Of a DNA stretch of 13,546 bases, positions 13,021 through 13,546 are shown one piece after another. The first letter of the stretch is position 1; each line of letters begins with the position of its first letter. A model generated the notes under the pieces. The model was not told where the DNA came from and did no database searches. It saw only the letters and a program-made list of their open reading frames with translations. The position numbers and the translations under genes are program-made. Source of the DNA: Parabacteroides sp. (GTDB lineage: Bacteria > Bacteroidota > Bacteroidia > Bacteroidales > Tannerellaceae); assembly GCA_020026285.1 (NCBI GenBank), contig JAHHQS010000111.1, forward strand, positions 1 to 13,546, read 5' to 3'.

Positions 13021-13546
13021 ATGAAATTCAAAAACAATCTATTTGGAATTGCTGCCATGGCTCTATGCCTTGGATTAGCGTCATGTAGCGATGACGATGA
13101 GCTGCAATTTAGCCAAGCTCAAGTAACCAACTCAGAGTTAAAAACGATTCTTGAACAGAATGGTCTACATTTTGACGAACAAGGTCACTTGCTTTTAGAT
13201 GAAGCAGCCAACAACTTGAAGTCACTTAATTTGTCAGGCAAGAAGATTTCTGACTACAAGGAACTCTCAGTGCTCCCTAACTTAACAGAGTTAAACCTTT
13301 CAAACAATGAATTTGGTCCAACATTTGACTTTGGAATTCTTCCTTCACAGATTAAAGTCCTTGATTTGACAGGTAATGAAATCTACGAAGTAGCTAACCT
13401 TGCTGACATCAATGAACAGACAGGTGCGGTAACTTTGAAATTAGATTTTGATAAGTTGACTCTTCCTGAAACAGCCAAATACGACTGCTACGAATTGCCA
13501 AACTATTTCCTTACAGATAAAGAAGTAGATATGAAATTAGGTGCAG
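13021..13546 (+). CDS. Leucine-rich-repeat surface lipoprotein (partial)
   Basis: The frame is open from the ATG to the window end (175 codons seen). It begins with a lipoprotein signal peptide, with the lipobox LASC placing the lipidated residue at C22. SDDDE follows at once, the acidic export signal used by Bacteroidetes to send lipoproteins to the cell surface. LRR units follow: LKSLNLSGKKISDYKEL, then LPNLTELNLSNNEF, then IKVLDLTGNEIYEVANL. The protein probably faces the outside and binds proteins or glycans. Codon use and the strong promoter suggest chromosomal DNA beyond the element. The C-terminal part is beyond the window. Confidence 0.85.
   Translation, partial: MKFKNNLFGIAAMALCLGLASCSDDDELQFSQAQVTNSELKTILEQNGLHFDEQGHLLLDEAANNLKSLNLSGKKISDYKELSVLPNLTELNLSNNEFGPTFDFGILPSQIKVLDLTGNEIYEVANLADINEQTGAVTLKLDFDKLTLPETAKYDCYELPNYFLTDKEVDMKLGA

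Overview
The window looks like chromosomal DNA from a Bacteroidales bacterium, probably Prevotella or a close relative. Evidence: low GC, several exact matches to the Bacteroidetes -7 promoter box (TAnnTTTG), no clear Shine-Dalgarno sites, a lipoprotein with an acidic export signal after the lipobox cysteine, and gene families typical of Bacteroides/Prevotella integrative elements. It appears to contain most or all of a small integrative element of about 12 kb, inserted between the 3' end of a pyruvate,phosphate dikinase gene (bases 1-77) and a leucine-rich-repeat surface lipoprotein gene (from 13021, cut by the window end).

Layout. (1) 78-294: ppdK terminator and helically phased GTTTACAA repeats in front of the integrase. 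(2) 295-3040: tyrosine integrase (+), then on the minus strand a small HTH/excisionase-like gene and an unrecognised 237-251 aa gene. (3) 3358-6079: a regulated promoter drives a second HTH gene, an overlapping 49-aa ORF, a P-loop ATPase and a Toprim primase. This resembles the replication/mobilisation module of Bacteroides mobile elements. A decayed ParA-like fragment follows the primase directly. (4) 6301-7430: a minus-strand ParA plus small ribbon-helix-helix-like partner, i.e. a type Ib-like partition pair with its own promoter. (5) 7440-10885: accessory genes of the kind found at the ends of Bacteroides ICE transfer operons (a 109-aa conserved hypothetical, an LPD28-like protein, SSB, an Api92/DUF1281-like protein). 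They are separated by AT-rich DNA and long structured non-coding stretches, and include a frameshifted small minus-strand gene. (6) 11014-11901: a secreted cargo protein. (7) 11902-13020: more than 1 kb of AT-rich DNA without a convincing gene, probably holding the right end, followed by the flanking lipoprotein gene.

How it may work. Integrase and the two HTH proteins would control integration and excision. ATPase, primase and SSB would handle DNA replication, and ParA plus its partner would stabilise an excised form. No relaxase, coupling protein or conjugation gene is visible, so the element is either a degenerate ICE or a satellite that depends on another element for transfer. The most notable signals are: one promoter-operator design, TACyTTTG-N5-GAATCGATTC, used at two divergent promoters; a C10 tract in the leader of the HTH gene; and a nearly continuous 169-nt imperfect hairpin upstream of the 109-aa gene.
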